From Sphingobacterium allocomposti (GTDB taxonomy: Bacteria > Bacteroidota > Bacteroidia > Sphingobacteriales > Sphingobacteriaceae), in assembly GCF_008124885.1 (NCBI RefSeq), contig NZ_VNHX01000027.1, positions 1 through 60,802 on the forward strand: DNA of 60,802 bases. The letters run 5' to 3'. A program made the position numbers and the translations under genes. The first letter of the stretch is position 1, and each line of letters opens with the position of its first letter. Under the pieces are notes generated by a model. The model worked only from the letters and a program-made list of their open reading frames with translations, was not told the DNA's origin and did not search any database. Shown piece after piece: positions 46,606 to 55,702 of this stretch.

Positions 46606-49047
46606 ATGAATCAATTCGCGAGCGTTTGGTTTTTTAATCAAGGATGGGAACCCCACAGTTTTCAGCGGCAGGCATGGCGTGCTATTGAAAAAGGCCATTC
46701 GGGCTTATTGAATGCTCCCACGGGATTTGGAAAGACCTTCGCCATATGGTTTGGTATTTTAGCGCATTACTACCAGTATCAGGATTACCGGCAACGTAAA
46801 GGTAAACAGGCGGCACTCCATGCCATTTGGATTACACCACTACGCGCCTTGTCAAAAGAGATTCACAAAGCCGTATCCCAGGTCAGCACCGACCTGGATC
46901 TTGATTACAAAATAGAACTCCGGACGGGCGACACGAGTTTGAGCGAAAGGAAGAACCAGCGTACCAAACCTCCACAGGCCTTAATTACAACGCCGGAGAG
47001 CGTGCATCTCCTCCTTGCGTCGAAAGGCGCTGCCGACTATTTTGGCCAATTGGCGTTCGTTGTTGTTGACGAATGGCACGAACTGCTGGGCAGCAAGCGT
47101 GGCGTCTTGGTCGAGCTAGCGCTGAGCCGGCTCAAGGCCATAAACCCTAAACTTAAGATCTGGGGCATATCAGCGACGATCGGAAACCTAAGCGAAGCAC
47201 AGGAGATCTTGCTGGGGAAGGGACATCAAGGGGTGATGATTCGGGCCACGCTTAAGAAAAAGATCAAAGTGGAAACCGTATTGCCTGACAGCCTGGAGCG
47301 GTTTCCCTGGGCAGGACATCTCGGAATCCATCTATTAGATAAAGTCGTGGCCATTATACGGCAACACGGCTCTACCCTTATTTTTACCAACACACGTTCT
47401 CAATGTGAAATATGGTACCAACAGCTTATATCCCACTATCCTGAGTTTGCAGGAATCTTAGCGGTACATCACGGCTCCCTTAGCGACGAAGTCCGTCTCT
47501 GGGTAGAAGACGCGTTGCATCGGGGAAAGCTAAAAGCTGTTGTCTGTACGAGCAGCCTCGATCTGGGGGTCGACTTTCGTCCGGTCGACTGTGTGGTGCA
47601 GATAGGTTCGCCAAAAGGGGTAGCGCGCTTTTTGCAGCGGGCTGGACGCTCGGGCCATCGGCCGCACGAAATTTCCTATATCTACTATGTACCGACAAAC
47701 TCGTTGGAAATTATAGAAGGCGATTCATTGAAGTATGCACTAAAAGAAGGCATCATAGAACAGCGTATCCCGTATATCCGCAGCTTCGACGTGCTGCTTC
47801 AATATTTGATGACCTTGGCAGTTGGCGACGGCTTTCCGGCAGATCGAACGTTTGACGAGATTAAATCTACCCATTGTTTCGCCTCTATAAGCCGTCAGGA
47901 GTACGATGAATGTCTAGCCATGTTGACCCATGGAGGAAAGACCTTACAGGCATACGACGATTTTCGACGACTGGTGCTGGCGGATGGATTATATCGGGTT
48001 GAGTCGCGTAGATTAGCTATGCGCCATCGGCTAAGTATCGGAGCGATCGTGTCGGATGCCATGATGCGCGTAAAACTTATGAATGGCAAATTCCTCGGTT
48101 CTATCGAAGAATCTTTTATCTCGAAGCTGAATACCGGAGATGTTTTCTGGTTTTCGGGACGGCAGCTCGAGTTGCAGCATGTCCGCAACATGGAGGTTAT
48201 CGTGCGTCCTACGACAAAAGCAAAGGGCGTGGTGCCATCGTGGATGGGAGGACGCTTTTCCATCTCGCCGGATCTTGGAACTGCTATCCGGCATAGCTTC
48301 AGAAATATTCATAAAGCCCGCGTTGGCAGTCCGGAACTGTCCTTTCTGAGGCCTCTATTCGAAGAGCAGAAAGTGAGATCGGCACTTCCTCAGGAAGAGG
48401 AACTCCTGGTCGAATATATAGCAACGAAATACGGTTACCATCTGTTTGTTTATCCTTTCGACGGGAAGCTGGTACACGAGGGGATGGCTCAGGTACTGGC
48501 GTATCGCTTAGGAAAGATACAGCCGGCCAGCTTTAGTATCGCAAGCAATGAATATGGATTTGAGCTCTTGTCTTCAACCCGCTATGAGGTAAACGACGGC
48601 ATGATAAAAGCACTGCTGTCTCCAGATCATCTCCATGAAGATATAACGTCTGGCATTAACGTGCGGGAAATGGCGCGCAGACGTTTCAGAGATATAGCTG
48701 GTATCGCCGGACTGGTGTTTCAGGGGTATCCCGGCAAAGCGGTTAAAACACGCCATCTTCAGGCAAATGCCGGGCTTTTTTTTTCTGTCTTTGAAGACTA
48801 TGACCCAACGAATCTGCTGCTTCGGGAGGCCTACGACGAGGTGTTCGATTTTCAGCTCGAAGAGGGCAGGATGCAACTCGCTTTTGAGCGTATTGCCAAC
48901 CACACCATCATTCTGTCCTGTCCGCAACAGCTTACACCTTTTTCGTTTCCGATTTTTTCAGAATCTTTCCGGGAAAAATATAGCAACGAAGATTGGCAAA
49001 GTCGATTGGAACTGCTAAAATTGCAATTGGAAGGAAAGATCGGATAA
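46606..49047 (+). CDS. Ligase-associated DEXH-box helicase
   Basis: An 813-residue superfamily 2 helicase of the Lhr-like group. Walker A is APTGFGKT (37-44), the DEXH box is DEWH (155-158), motif III is SAT, and VARFLQRAGRSGHRP is motif VI. The long C-terminal region has Lhr-type winged-helix and beta-barrel parts. It unwinds or remodels DNA in the ligase-associated damage response. Confidence 0.9.
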   Translation: MNQFASVWFFNQGWEPHSFQRQAWRAIEKGHSGLLNAPTGFGKTFAIWFGILAHYYQYQDYRQRKGKQAALHAIWITPLRALSKEIHKAVSQVSTDLDLDYKIELRTGDTSLSERKNQRTKPPQALITTPESVHLLLASKGAADYFGQLAFVVVDEWHELLGSKRGVLVELALSRLKAINPKLKIWGISATIGNLSEAQEILLGKGHQGVMIRATLKKKIKVETVLPDSLERFPWAGHLGIHLLDKVVAIIRQHGSTLIFTNTRSQCEIWYQQLISHYPEFAGILAVHHGSLSDEVRLWVEDALHRGKLKAVVCTSSLDLGVDFRPVDCVVQIGSPKGVARFLQRAGRSGHRPHEISYIYYVPTNSLEIIEGDSLKYALKEGIIEQRIPYIRSFDVLLQYLMTLAVGDGFPADRTFDEIKSTHCFASISRQEYDECLAMLTHGGKTLQAYDDFRRLVLADGLYRVESRRLAMRHRLSIGAIVSDAMMRVKLMNGKFLGSIEESFISKLNTGDVFWFSGRQLELQHVRNMEVIVRPTTKAKGVVPSWMGGRFSISPDLGTAIRHSFRNIHKARVGSPELSFLRPLFEEQKVRSALPQEEELLVEYIATKYGYHLFVYPFDGKLVHEGMAQVLAYRLGKIQPASFSIASNEYGFELLSSTRYEVNDGMIKALLSPDHLHEDITSGINVREMARRRFRDIAGIAGLVFQGYPGKAVKTRHLQANAGLFFSVFEDYDPTNLLLREAYDEVFDFQLEEGRMQLAFERIANHTIILSCPQQLTPFSFPIFSESFREKYSNEDWQSRLELLKLQLEGKIG

Positions 49048-49049
49048 TA

Positions 49050-49694
49050 GTGAAAAAGCTTGTGCTAAATGGGTTGGATGTGTTTCTGCTGCCGCAGAAA
49101 GCAATCTTTATTCCAGCGCATAGCCTGCTGATTCTATCCGATTGGCATGTCGGCAAACTCGGCCATTTTCGGAAGGAAGGTCTTTTTGTCCCGCCTATGC
49201 AGCTTGAAGAAGATTTCGGAAGGCTCGCCGTTCTATTAGAGGAGCTTCCCGTTAACTGGGTTGTTTTCCTTGGCGATCTTTTTCATTCTTCATGGAACAT
49301 GGAGGGGGTGGCGCTTCAGCAATTTCTCAGCCGTTACCCGAAGATTCGCTTCTCCCTCACGCGCGGAAACCATGATATAATACAGGACGAATTATGGGAG
49401 GCGTCGGCTATTGACTGTAAAGAATACATCGTGCTGCCCGAGGGGCTTGTCCTTTCGCATAAGCCGTTGATGGGATTAAAACCGCCTATCTATAACCTTG
49501 TAGGGCATATACACCCCGGCTGTGAGGTGGCCACAACGGCGAGACAGTACTTTAGATTTCCCTGCTTTTATTTGGAAGGCAGGGTTTTAACGCTTCCGGC
49601 GTTTGGCCGGTGGACGGGCCTATATATGATGCGAAAGCGGGCGGATAACAGTATATTCGCTGTTGTCGGACATGAAATAATTGAACTGAAGTAA
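49050..49694 (+). CDS. pdeM: Ligase-associated metallophosphoesterase (PdeM-like)
   Basis: Starting at GTG 49050, 2 bp after the helicase stop, the protein has 214 residues. It shows the calcineurin-like motifs in order: DWH (31-33), GDLFHS, RGNHD and GHIHPG. This subgroup is found next to the ligase/exonuclease/helicase genes. It is likely a nuclease or phosphodiesterase in DNA repair. An upstream in-frame start would overlap the helicase. Confidence 0.87.
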   Translation: MKKLVLNGLDVFLLPQKAIFIPAHSLLILSDWHVGKLGHFRKEGLFVPPMQLEEDFGRLAVLLEELPVNWVVFLGDLFHSSWNMEGVALQQFLSRYPKIRFSLTRGNHDIIQDELWEASAIDCKEYIVLPEGLVLSHKPLMGLKPPIYNLVGHIHPGCEVATTARQYFRFPCFYLEGRVLTLPAFGRWTGLYMMRKRADNSIFAVVGHEIIELK

Positions 49695-49740
49695 CTCGGG
49701 CATATCCCGACTACTCGCCTGTGTCTGTTCCACACGCACT

Positions 49741-50484
49741 CTATCCATTAAAAAATTTCCTTTTTATTACTGCTATGTCTTCTGGCCGATCGACGGCTAT
49801 AGTGTCATGTTCTGTTTCGGCGATACGGATGTCATAGCCGTTTTCAAGCCACCTAAGCTGCTCCAGCCCTTCTGTCTCCTCTAAGCCGGATAGGGGGAGC
49901 TGTGTTATCTCCTGTAGTATCGGCGTTCGATAGCCATAAATGCCGATATGTTTATAGTAGCGCCTATCACTGAGCCATTGTTGCTCGTCGGTGCCTCTAT
50001 AAAACGGTATAGTCTGACGGGAGAAGTAGAGCGCTTTTCCGTGTTTGTCGAAGACCACTTTGGGCGTGTTCTCGCTAAAAAGGTCGTCGCTGTGGTCTAT
50101 GCGCTTCACCAGGGTTCCTATCTGTGTGTCGGGATCTGTAAAAAGCGAGCATAATAACTCGATCTGCAGGGGGTTGATGAACGGTTCGTCGCCCTGGATG
50201 TTGATAGCTACGTCAAAACCACTGATTTTGTTCACGACCTCTGCGCAGCGGTCGGTACCTGACTGGTGGGATGCCGACGTCATGACAACGTTTCCTGCGA
50301 ACGACCGGATATGGTCTTCTATGCGGCTGTCGTCTGTGGCCACTACGACTTCTGACAAGCTCGCACAACCTTTCACCTGTTCGTAGACACGTTGAATCAT
50401 CGATTTTCCACCTATATCGGCCAATGGTTTTCCAGGAAAACGGGACGACGCATATCGAGCGGGGATAATTCCGATTATTCTCAT
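49741..50484 (-). CDS. kdsB: 3-deoxy-manno-octulosonate cytidylyltransferase
   Basis: The 247-residue enzyme begins MRIIGIIPARYASSRFPGKPL, the nucleotide-binding signature of CMP-Kdo synthetase, and contains VATDD and INIQGDEPFI. It activates Kdo with CTP for lipid A-core assembly in the cytosol. It is a single gene convergent with the pdeM gene. Length is normal for the family. Confidence 0.95.
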   Translation of the reverse strand: MRIIGIIPARYASSRFPGKPLADIGGKSMIQRVYEQVKGCASLSEVVVATDDSRIEDHIRSFAGNVVMTSASHQSGTDRCAEVVNKISGFDVAINIQGDEPFINPLQIELLCSLFTDPDTQIGTLVKRIDHSDDLFSENTPKVVFDKHGKALYFSRQTIPFYRGTDEQQWLSDRRYYKHIGIYGYRTPILQEITQLPLSGLEETEGLEQLRWLENGYDIRIAETEHDTIAVDRPEDIAVIKRKFFNG

Positions 50485-50732
50485 AAATCAAAATAACAAG
50501 GAAATTCCCGGAATAAAAAATGAAAAACACACAATATACGGGATGGCTTATTTTCCCCGAGGGAGTTTAACAAAGTATAGAGGCGACCGTTGCCGGAAAA
50601 AAAAGGTCTGTTTTTTGCTAGATGGCTTCCATCTATAGATCGTTGTTAAACGGATATCCCGATGGTACGTGGTGGTTACGGGACATATTAACGCAGATCC
50701 ATATATAGAAGATAGTTGTAATTGTAATATCC

Positions 50733-51722
50733 ATGTTTTATTCATTATTAAGACAGTTTGTGCGGCTAGGGTTGCGATGGTACGTTCCTGACCTGAGGAC
50801 AGCAGAACTGCAGTTGGCTGCATTTACAGCGCCCACCATCGTCGTTTCCAATCATCCAAACTCATTGTTTGATGCGCTGGTTCTTGCTGTCCACGCTCCC
50901 GTTGAATTACGGTATCTGGCGCGGGGGGATATCTTTAAAGCACCGCTTGTCAGCATCGTGCTCCGATCGTTGTTCATGCTCCCCATATATAAACGGGGCG
51001 ACGACGAAGAGTATGCTGTGAAGAACGACTTTACTTACGATGAGTGTATACGCGAACTGAAAGAGGGGAAGCACATTCTAATCTTTCCTGAGGGAAGGTC
51101 GCTGAACCTATGGACGTTACAACCCCTGATGAACGGCGGACTTACGTCTTTGTTAGAAAGATCGTATAAAGCAGACATCCCCGTGCAGGTACAACCGTAT
51201 ACCATCGACTACAGCTCATTTCGTTTTGTGCCTAAAGCTGTTAGCCTCCGCGCGCTGCCTCCGATTGACAGTACAGATCATATTGAGGCGGGGCAGGTCG
51301 ATGCGGCAGCCGTCATCCGTGAACTCCGTCAAGCATTGAAACGGGCTATGAGCGAAAGACCCTTGGTGCCGCAGCCTTCTAATGAAAAGGGGCAACAGTT
51401 TTGGCAGCTATTGGCTCCGCTTGGCCGTTATAGCCAAAGATGGTTTTACCGCATGTGGCGGGATTATATCCGGAAAAAAACAGAAGGAACTATATTTTTT
51501 GACTCGTTGTTATTCAGCGTCCTCCTGCTGACGTACCCGCTTTTCGTTCTACTTTGCAGCGTGCTTGTCGCGCAGCTGTTAGGCTGGTGGCTGGGGCTAT
51601 TTGTCTTCCTGTTCCTGCCTTTGACGTCATACGCGATGGCGAAATGTCACCCTATAAAGGTAGAGACGGATATAACAACAGCAAAAGCGAATGCCTTCGT
51701 GAAGCCTAAGGATAGGGAATGA
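50733..51722 (+). CDS. PlsC-type 1-acylglycerol-3-phosphate acyltransferase
   Basis: The 329-residue membrane enzyme shows NHPNSLFDALVL (variant of the NHxxxxD motif, about 47-58) and IFPEGRSLN (motif III). The C-terminal third contains two hydrophobic segments (about 250-300). It probably transfers acyl chains in phospholipid synthesis. The substrate is uncertain because motif variants and the C-terminal extension differ from classic PlsC. Confidence 0.82.
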   Translation: MFYSLLRQFVRLGLRWYVPDLRTAELQLAAFTAPTIVVSNHPNSLFDALVLAVHAPVELRYLARGDIFKAPLVSIVLRSLFMLPIYKRGDDEEYAVKNDFTYDECIRELKEGKHILIFPEGRSLNLWTLQPLMNGGLTSLLERSYKADIPVQVQPYTIDYSSFRFVPKAVSLRALPPIDSTDHIEAGQVDAAAVIRELRQALKRAMSERPLVPQPSNEKGQQFWQLLAPLGRYSQRWFYRMWRDYIRKKTEGTIFFDSLLFSVLLLTYPLFVLLCSVLVAQLLGWWLGLFVFLFLPLTSYAMAKCHPIKVETDITTAKANAFVKPKDRE

Positions 51723-51725
51723 AAA

Positions 51726-51777
51726 AAACCCTTTTTTTGCAGTGCTGCCCGAGCTGGAGCTCTCTGCAAAAAAGGGG
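51726..51777. terminator. Terminator between acyltransferase and purL
   Basis: CCCTTTTTTTGCAG pairs with CTGCAAAAAAGGGG, with a GAGCT-containing loop. It is followed by AT-rich DNA and serves two convergent genes. Confidence 0.6.
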
Positions 51778-51882
51778 ATTATATAGATCTGTCCGTCGGA
51801 CTTTTTCGTGCCGTAAACCGGCTGACGCTGTAGAGCAACGATACCTCTTTGCCCTTAGGGCTCGGCACGGCTAAGAATACGC

Positions 51883-54800
51883 CTATATGCTTTGTTGCTC
51901 AATCCACTTACGCGCATTGACGAAAGCTTCGAGCCAAGGGCTCACCTCGTCTTTTCTGCCCGCGGGATAGTGTGCCCAGTTCCACTGAAATGTCGAGCGT
52001 TCAATATGCGGCATAGTCACTAGATGGCGGCCCGTTCTATCGCACATCATGGCTGTGTTGAAGTCCGATCCGTTCGGATTGTGGGGATACTGTTCATAAG
52101 CATATTTTGCAACGATGTTGTACTGCTCTTCACCGTATGGTAAATTGAATTTCCCTTCTCCGTGCGATATCCACACACCTAATGTGCTACCTGCCAAGGT
52201 CGACAGCATTACCGAGTTGTTTTCCTGTATCGCGACAGAAACGAAGTTTGACTCGTGCTTCTCAGAAACGTTATGTAGCATCTTGCCGTGAACCTCATGT
52301 TCAGGGTTAATCAGTTCCAGTTCCATAAACAGCTGGCATCCATTACAGATGCCCACCGATAATGTGTCGGGACGCGCAAAAAAGTTGTCCAACGCTTTTT
52401 TCGCTTTTTCGTTGTAGAGGAAAGCCCCCGCCCAACCTTTGGCAGAGCCGAGCACGTCTGAATTGGAGAACCCGCCTACCGCACCGATAAATTGGATGTC
52501 CTCCAACGTCTCCCTTCCGGCGATTAGGTCGGTCATGTGAACGTCCTTCACGTCGAAACCGGCCAAGTACATGGCGTTGGCCATTTCCCTCTCCGAGTTC
52601 GATCCTTTCTCGCGGATAATAGCAGCTTTCGGACGCTTCTGCAGGCCCGAAACGTCGGGTTTCCTCCCCGTAAAATGCGCAGGAAACGTGTAAGACAGCG
52701 GCTGGTTTTTATAGTTGCGGTACCGTTCCGCCGCCATACCGTTTTTAGACTGTTTCTGATCTAACAAATAAGACGTTTTGAACCACATGTCGCGGGTTTC
52801 CATCACGTCGAATGCGAAGGTGTCGGCATTGTTTTTCACAATCACCTCGGCTGTATCCGTGGGATGACCGATCTTTATGGCCTCCAATCCGGCAGATACT
52901 GCCGCTGCTTCGAATGAGGCATCGTCACGCGCCTGAAGAATGACAGCAATATTTTCGTTGAATAGGGCCTTCACGGTATCCGCTTCTTTCAGTCCACTGA
53001 GGTCGTAGCGAGCGCCGAGATTTACATCCGCAAAGGTCAGTTCCAAAAGCGTCGTGATTAACCCGCCGGAGCCGATATCATGTCCCGCAGCAATCAATTC
53101 TGCTGCAATAAGCTGCTGGATGGCGTTGAATGCTTTTTTGAAGTAGGCCGCGTCCCGAACAGTAGGAACCTCGGGGCCGATCTTGTTATTGATCTGCGCA
53201 AAAGACGACCCCCCCAGTTTGAAGCTGTCTTTGGAAAGGTTTATATAGTAAATTGATCCGGCGTTTTTCGAAAGCACCGGTTCCACAACCTTGTTTATAT
53301 CTGTACAGTTCCCTGCAGCAGAGATAATCAATGTTCCGGGAGCGAGGACATCTTTACCGTCCGGATACTTTTGTTTCATGGACAACGAGTCCTTTCCGGT
53401 CGGGATGTTTATACCGAGTTCAATGGCAAACTCCGAACAGCCCTGAACGGCTTGGTATAGGCGCGCATCTTCGCCCTCATTGTTGCAGGGCCACATCCAG
53501 TTTGCCGAAAGCGACACGCCTGCCAATCCATTTTTTATAGGAGCGAAGACGAGGTTTGAAAGTGCTTCTGCAATAGCGTTTCTCGAACCTGCTACCGGAT
53601 CTACCAACGCTGTTAGAGGAGAGTGGCCGACGGTAGTTGCGATGCCTTCCGTAGAACTATAGTCGAGCGCCATGACACCGACGTTGTTTAAAGGTAGCTG
53701 TAATGGTCCTGCGCACTGTTGCTTTGCCACCCGACCGCCAACACAACGGTCCACCTTGTTGGTCAGCCAGTCTTTTGAGGCTACGGCTTCCAGCTGTATA
53801 ACCTGATTTAGGTAGGTAGGCACTTGTTGCACGTCGTACGACAGATCGGCATAGCTACGCGCTACCGTCTTGTCGTTCATGATCGTCTTCGGCGACGAAC
53901 CGAAGAAGTCGGCTAGATCGTAGTCCATCGGTTTTACACCTGTCGTTTTAGAGGCGAAGGTGAAGCGATGGTCGCCGGTGACGTCGCCGACGGTATACAT
54001 AGGCGCGCGTTCGCGTTCAGCCACCCGTTGCAGCTGTGCAATATCTTTATCCGCAATAACAAGTCCCATCCGTTCTTGCGACTCGTTTCCTATAATTTCC
54101 TTTGCAGAAAGTGTGGGGTCGCCAACTGGTAGTTTATCCAGATCAATCAGTCCGCCCGTAGATTCTACGAGTTCGGACAGACAATTAAGGTGTCCGCCGG
54201 CACCATGGTCGTGTATAGATACAATAGGGTTGTGGTCTGACTCTACAAAAGCACGGATAGCATTCGCCGCCCGTTTTTGCATCTCGGGGTTGGAGCGCTG
54301 GATCGCGTTGAGCTCGATACCCGAACCGAAAGCTCCAGTGTCTGCCGAAGACACGGCTGCCCCTCCCATACCGATACGGTAGTTCTCTCCGCCGAGAACG
54401 ACAATCTTGTCGCCCACTTTTGGTTCTTGTTTTTTTGCTTGGTCGAGCTTTCCATAGCCCACACCGCCGGCCTGCATAATTACTTTGTCGTAGCCCAACC
54501 GTCGGCCATGCTCTTCATGTTCAAACGTAAGTACGGAGCCCGCTATGAGAGGTTGTCCAAACTTGTTGCCGAAGTCGGACGCTCCATTGGACGCCTTGAT
54601 CAGGATGTCCATTGGTGTTTGGTACAGCCAATCGCGTTCTTCCATAGCCGTTTCCCACGGACGGTCCTGTAACAAGCGCGAGTAAGCTGTCATGTAGACA
54701 GCTGTTCCTGCTAAAGGAAGGGCTCCCTGACCACCCGCAAGGCGATCGCGGATCTCTCCTCCAGAACCCGTCGCCGCGCCCGAGAAAGGCTCGACCGTGG

Positions 54801-55557
54801 TCGGGAAGTTGTGCGTCTCCGCCTTGAGCGAAATGACAGATTGAAAAGGCTTCTCGGTATAAAAATCGGGTTTGTCGGCCGACTGCGGCGCAAACTGTAC
54901 GACTTCCGGTCCGGCTATAAAAGCCACGTTGTCTTTATAGGCCGAAACAATCTCGTTTGGATTGGTTTCTGACGTTTTTTTGATGAGCTTAAAAAGGGAG
55001 GTAGGCTGTTCCTGTCCGTCGATGACAAACGTGCCGTTAAAGATCTTATGCCGGCAATGCTCGGAATTTGCCTGTGAAAAAGCAAACACCTCGGAATCCG
55101 TCAATTTACGCCCGAGTTTTGCCGACAAGTTATTCAGGTATTCAACTTCCTCGGTACTAAGTGCCAGCCCCTCCTGCTGGTTGTACGCAGCAATATCGTC
55201 GACCTCCAGAATAGGTTCGGGGTCGATGTTAATTGTGTACATCTCTTGTGTTAAAGCGGTGTACTTCTGCGAAATCATAGGGTCGAAATCCGTAAAATCC
55301 TCCGAAACCGGCTGAAACTCTTCGATGCGTAGAATGCCTTCGATACCCATATTTTGCGTGATCTCAACGGCGTTGGTGCTCCACGGGGTGATCATCGCTG
55401 CGCGAGGCCCCACATAGCAGTTGCTAAGGGTTTGATCATCAAGTTTCTTAGCGTTTCCAAAGAGCCAGTTGAGTTTAGAAATATCTTCGGTTGAGAGATA
55501 TTGTTGGGTTTGCACACCGTAAACGGTATTGCTGGGGTTCACAAAGAAATGAATCAT
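51883..55557 (-). CDS. purL: Phosphoribosylformylglycinamidine synthase
   Basis: The 1,224-residue single-chain PurL. An N-terminal PurS-like region, then two AIR-synthase-like domains with KAETHNFPTTVEPFSGAATG (about 248-267, ATP/FGAR site) and DSLSMK in the second half. The C-terminal class I glutamine amidotransferase has the nucleophile Cys in GICNGCQL and a late HGEG. It converts FGAR to FGAM in purine synthesis using glutamine and ATP. Confidence 0.96.
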   Translation of the reverse strand: MIHFFVNPSNTVYGVQTQQYLSTEDISKLNWLFGNAKKLDDQTLSNCYVGPRAAMITPWSTNAVEITQNMGIEGILRIEEFQPVSEDFTDFDPMISQKYTALTQEMYTINIDPEPILEVDDIAAYNQQEGLALSTEEVEYLNNLSAKLGRKLTDSEVFAFSQANSEHCRHKIFNGTFVIDGQEQPTSLFKLIKKTSETNPNEIVSAYKDNVAFIAGPEVVQFAPQSADKPDFYTEKPFQSVISLKAETHNFPTTVEPFSGAATGSGGEIRDRLAGGQGALPLAGTAVYMTAYSRLLQDRPWETAMEERDWLYQTPMDILIKASNGASDFGNKFGQPLIAGSVLTFEHEEHGRRLGYDKVIMQAGGVGYGKLDQAKKQEPKVGDKIVVLGGENYRIGMGGAAVSSADTGAFGSGIELNAIQRSNPEMQKRAANAIRAFVESDHNPIVSIHDHGAGGHLNCLSELVESTGGLIDLDKLPVGDPTLSAKEIIGNESQERMGLVIADKDIAQLQRVAERERAPMYTVGDVTGDHRFTFASKTTGVKPMDYDLADFFGSSPKTIMNDKTVARSYADLSYDVQQVPTYLNQVIQLEAVASKDWLTNKVDRCVGGRVAKQQCAGPLQLPLNNVGVMALDYSSTEGIATTVGHSPLTALVDPVAGSRNAIAEALSNLVFAPIKNGLAGVSLSANWMWPCNNEGEDARLYQAVQGCSEFAIELGINIPTGKDSLSMKQKYPDGKDVLAPGTLIISAAGNCTDINKVVEPVLSKNAGSIYYINLSKDSFKLGGSSFAQINNKIGPEVPTVRDAAYFKKAFNAIQQLIAAELIAAGHDIGSGGLITTLLELTFADVNLGARYDLSGLKEADTVKALFNENIAVILQARDDASFEAAAVSAGLEAIKIGHPTDTAEVIVKNNADTFAFDVMETRDMWFKTSYLLDQKQSKNGMAAERYRNYKNQPLSYTFPAHFTGRKPDVSGLQKRPKAAIIREKGSNSEREMANAMYLAGFDVKDVHMTDLIAGRETLEDIQFIGAVGGFSNSDVLGSAKGWAGAFLYNEKAKKALDNFFARPDTLSVGICNGCQLFMELELINPEHEVHGKMLHNVSEKHESNFVSVAIQENNSVMLSTLAGSTLGVWISHGEGKFNLPYGEEQYNIVAKYAYEQYPHNPNGSDFNTAMMCDRTGRHLVTMPHIERSTFQWNWAHYPAGRKDEVSPWLEAFVNARKWIEQQSI

Positions 55558-55595
55558 TATAACTGTGTATTTTGAACGTTCTTCAAATCAAAGCA

Positions 55596-55603
55596 CAAAG
55601 TTA
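55596..55603 (-). promoter_or_regulatory. purL -7 element
   Basis: TAACTTTG on the minus strand, about 40 bp before the purL ATG. Confidence 0.5.
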
Positions 55604-55672
55604 CGGAATATTTTTATGGAAGCCGATGATTTTTTTTCTCGTGCTTAAATGTGACACAACGTTCTAAAATTC

Positions 55673-55680
55673 TATCTTTG
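55673..55680 (+). promoter_or_regulatory. pheT -7 element
   Basis: TATCTTTG on the plus strand, 22 bp before the pheT ATG and divergent from the purL element. Confidence 0.5.
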
Positions 55681-55702
55681 TGCTTTAAAACAAAAATTCG
55701 AA

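Noticed and set aside
51883..55557. Several plus-strand ORFs within purL (such as 53960-54382)
   Set aside because: Shadows of the purL frame with Ser/Pro/Arg-rich composition and no family match.
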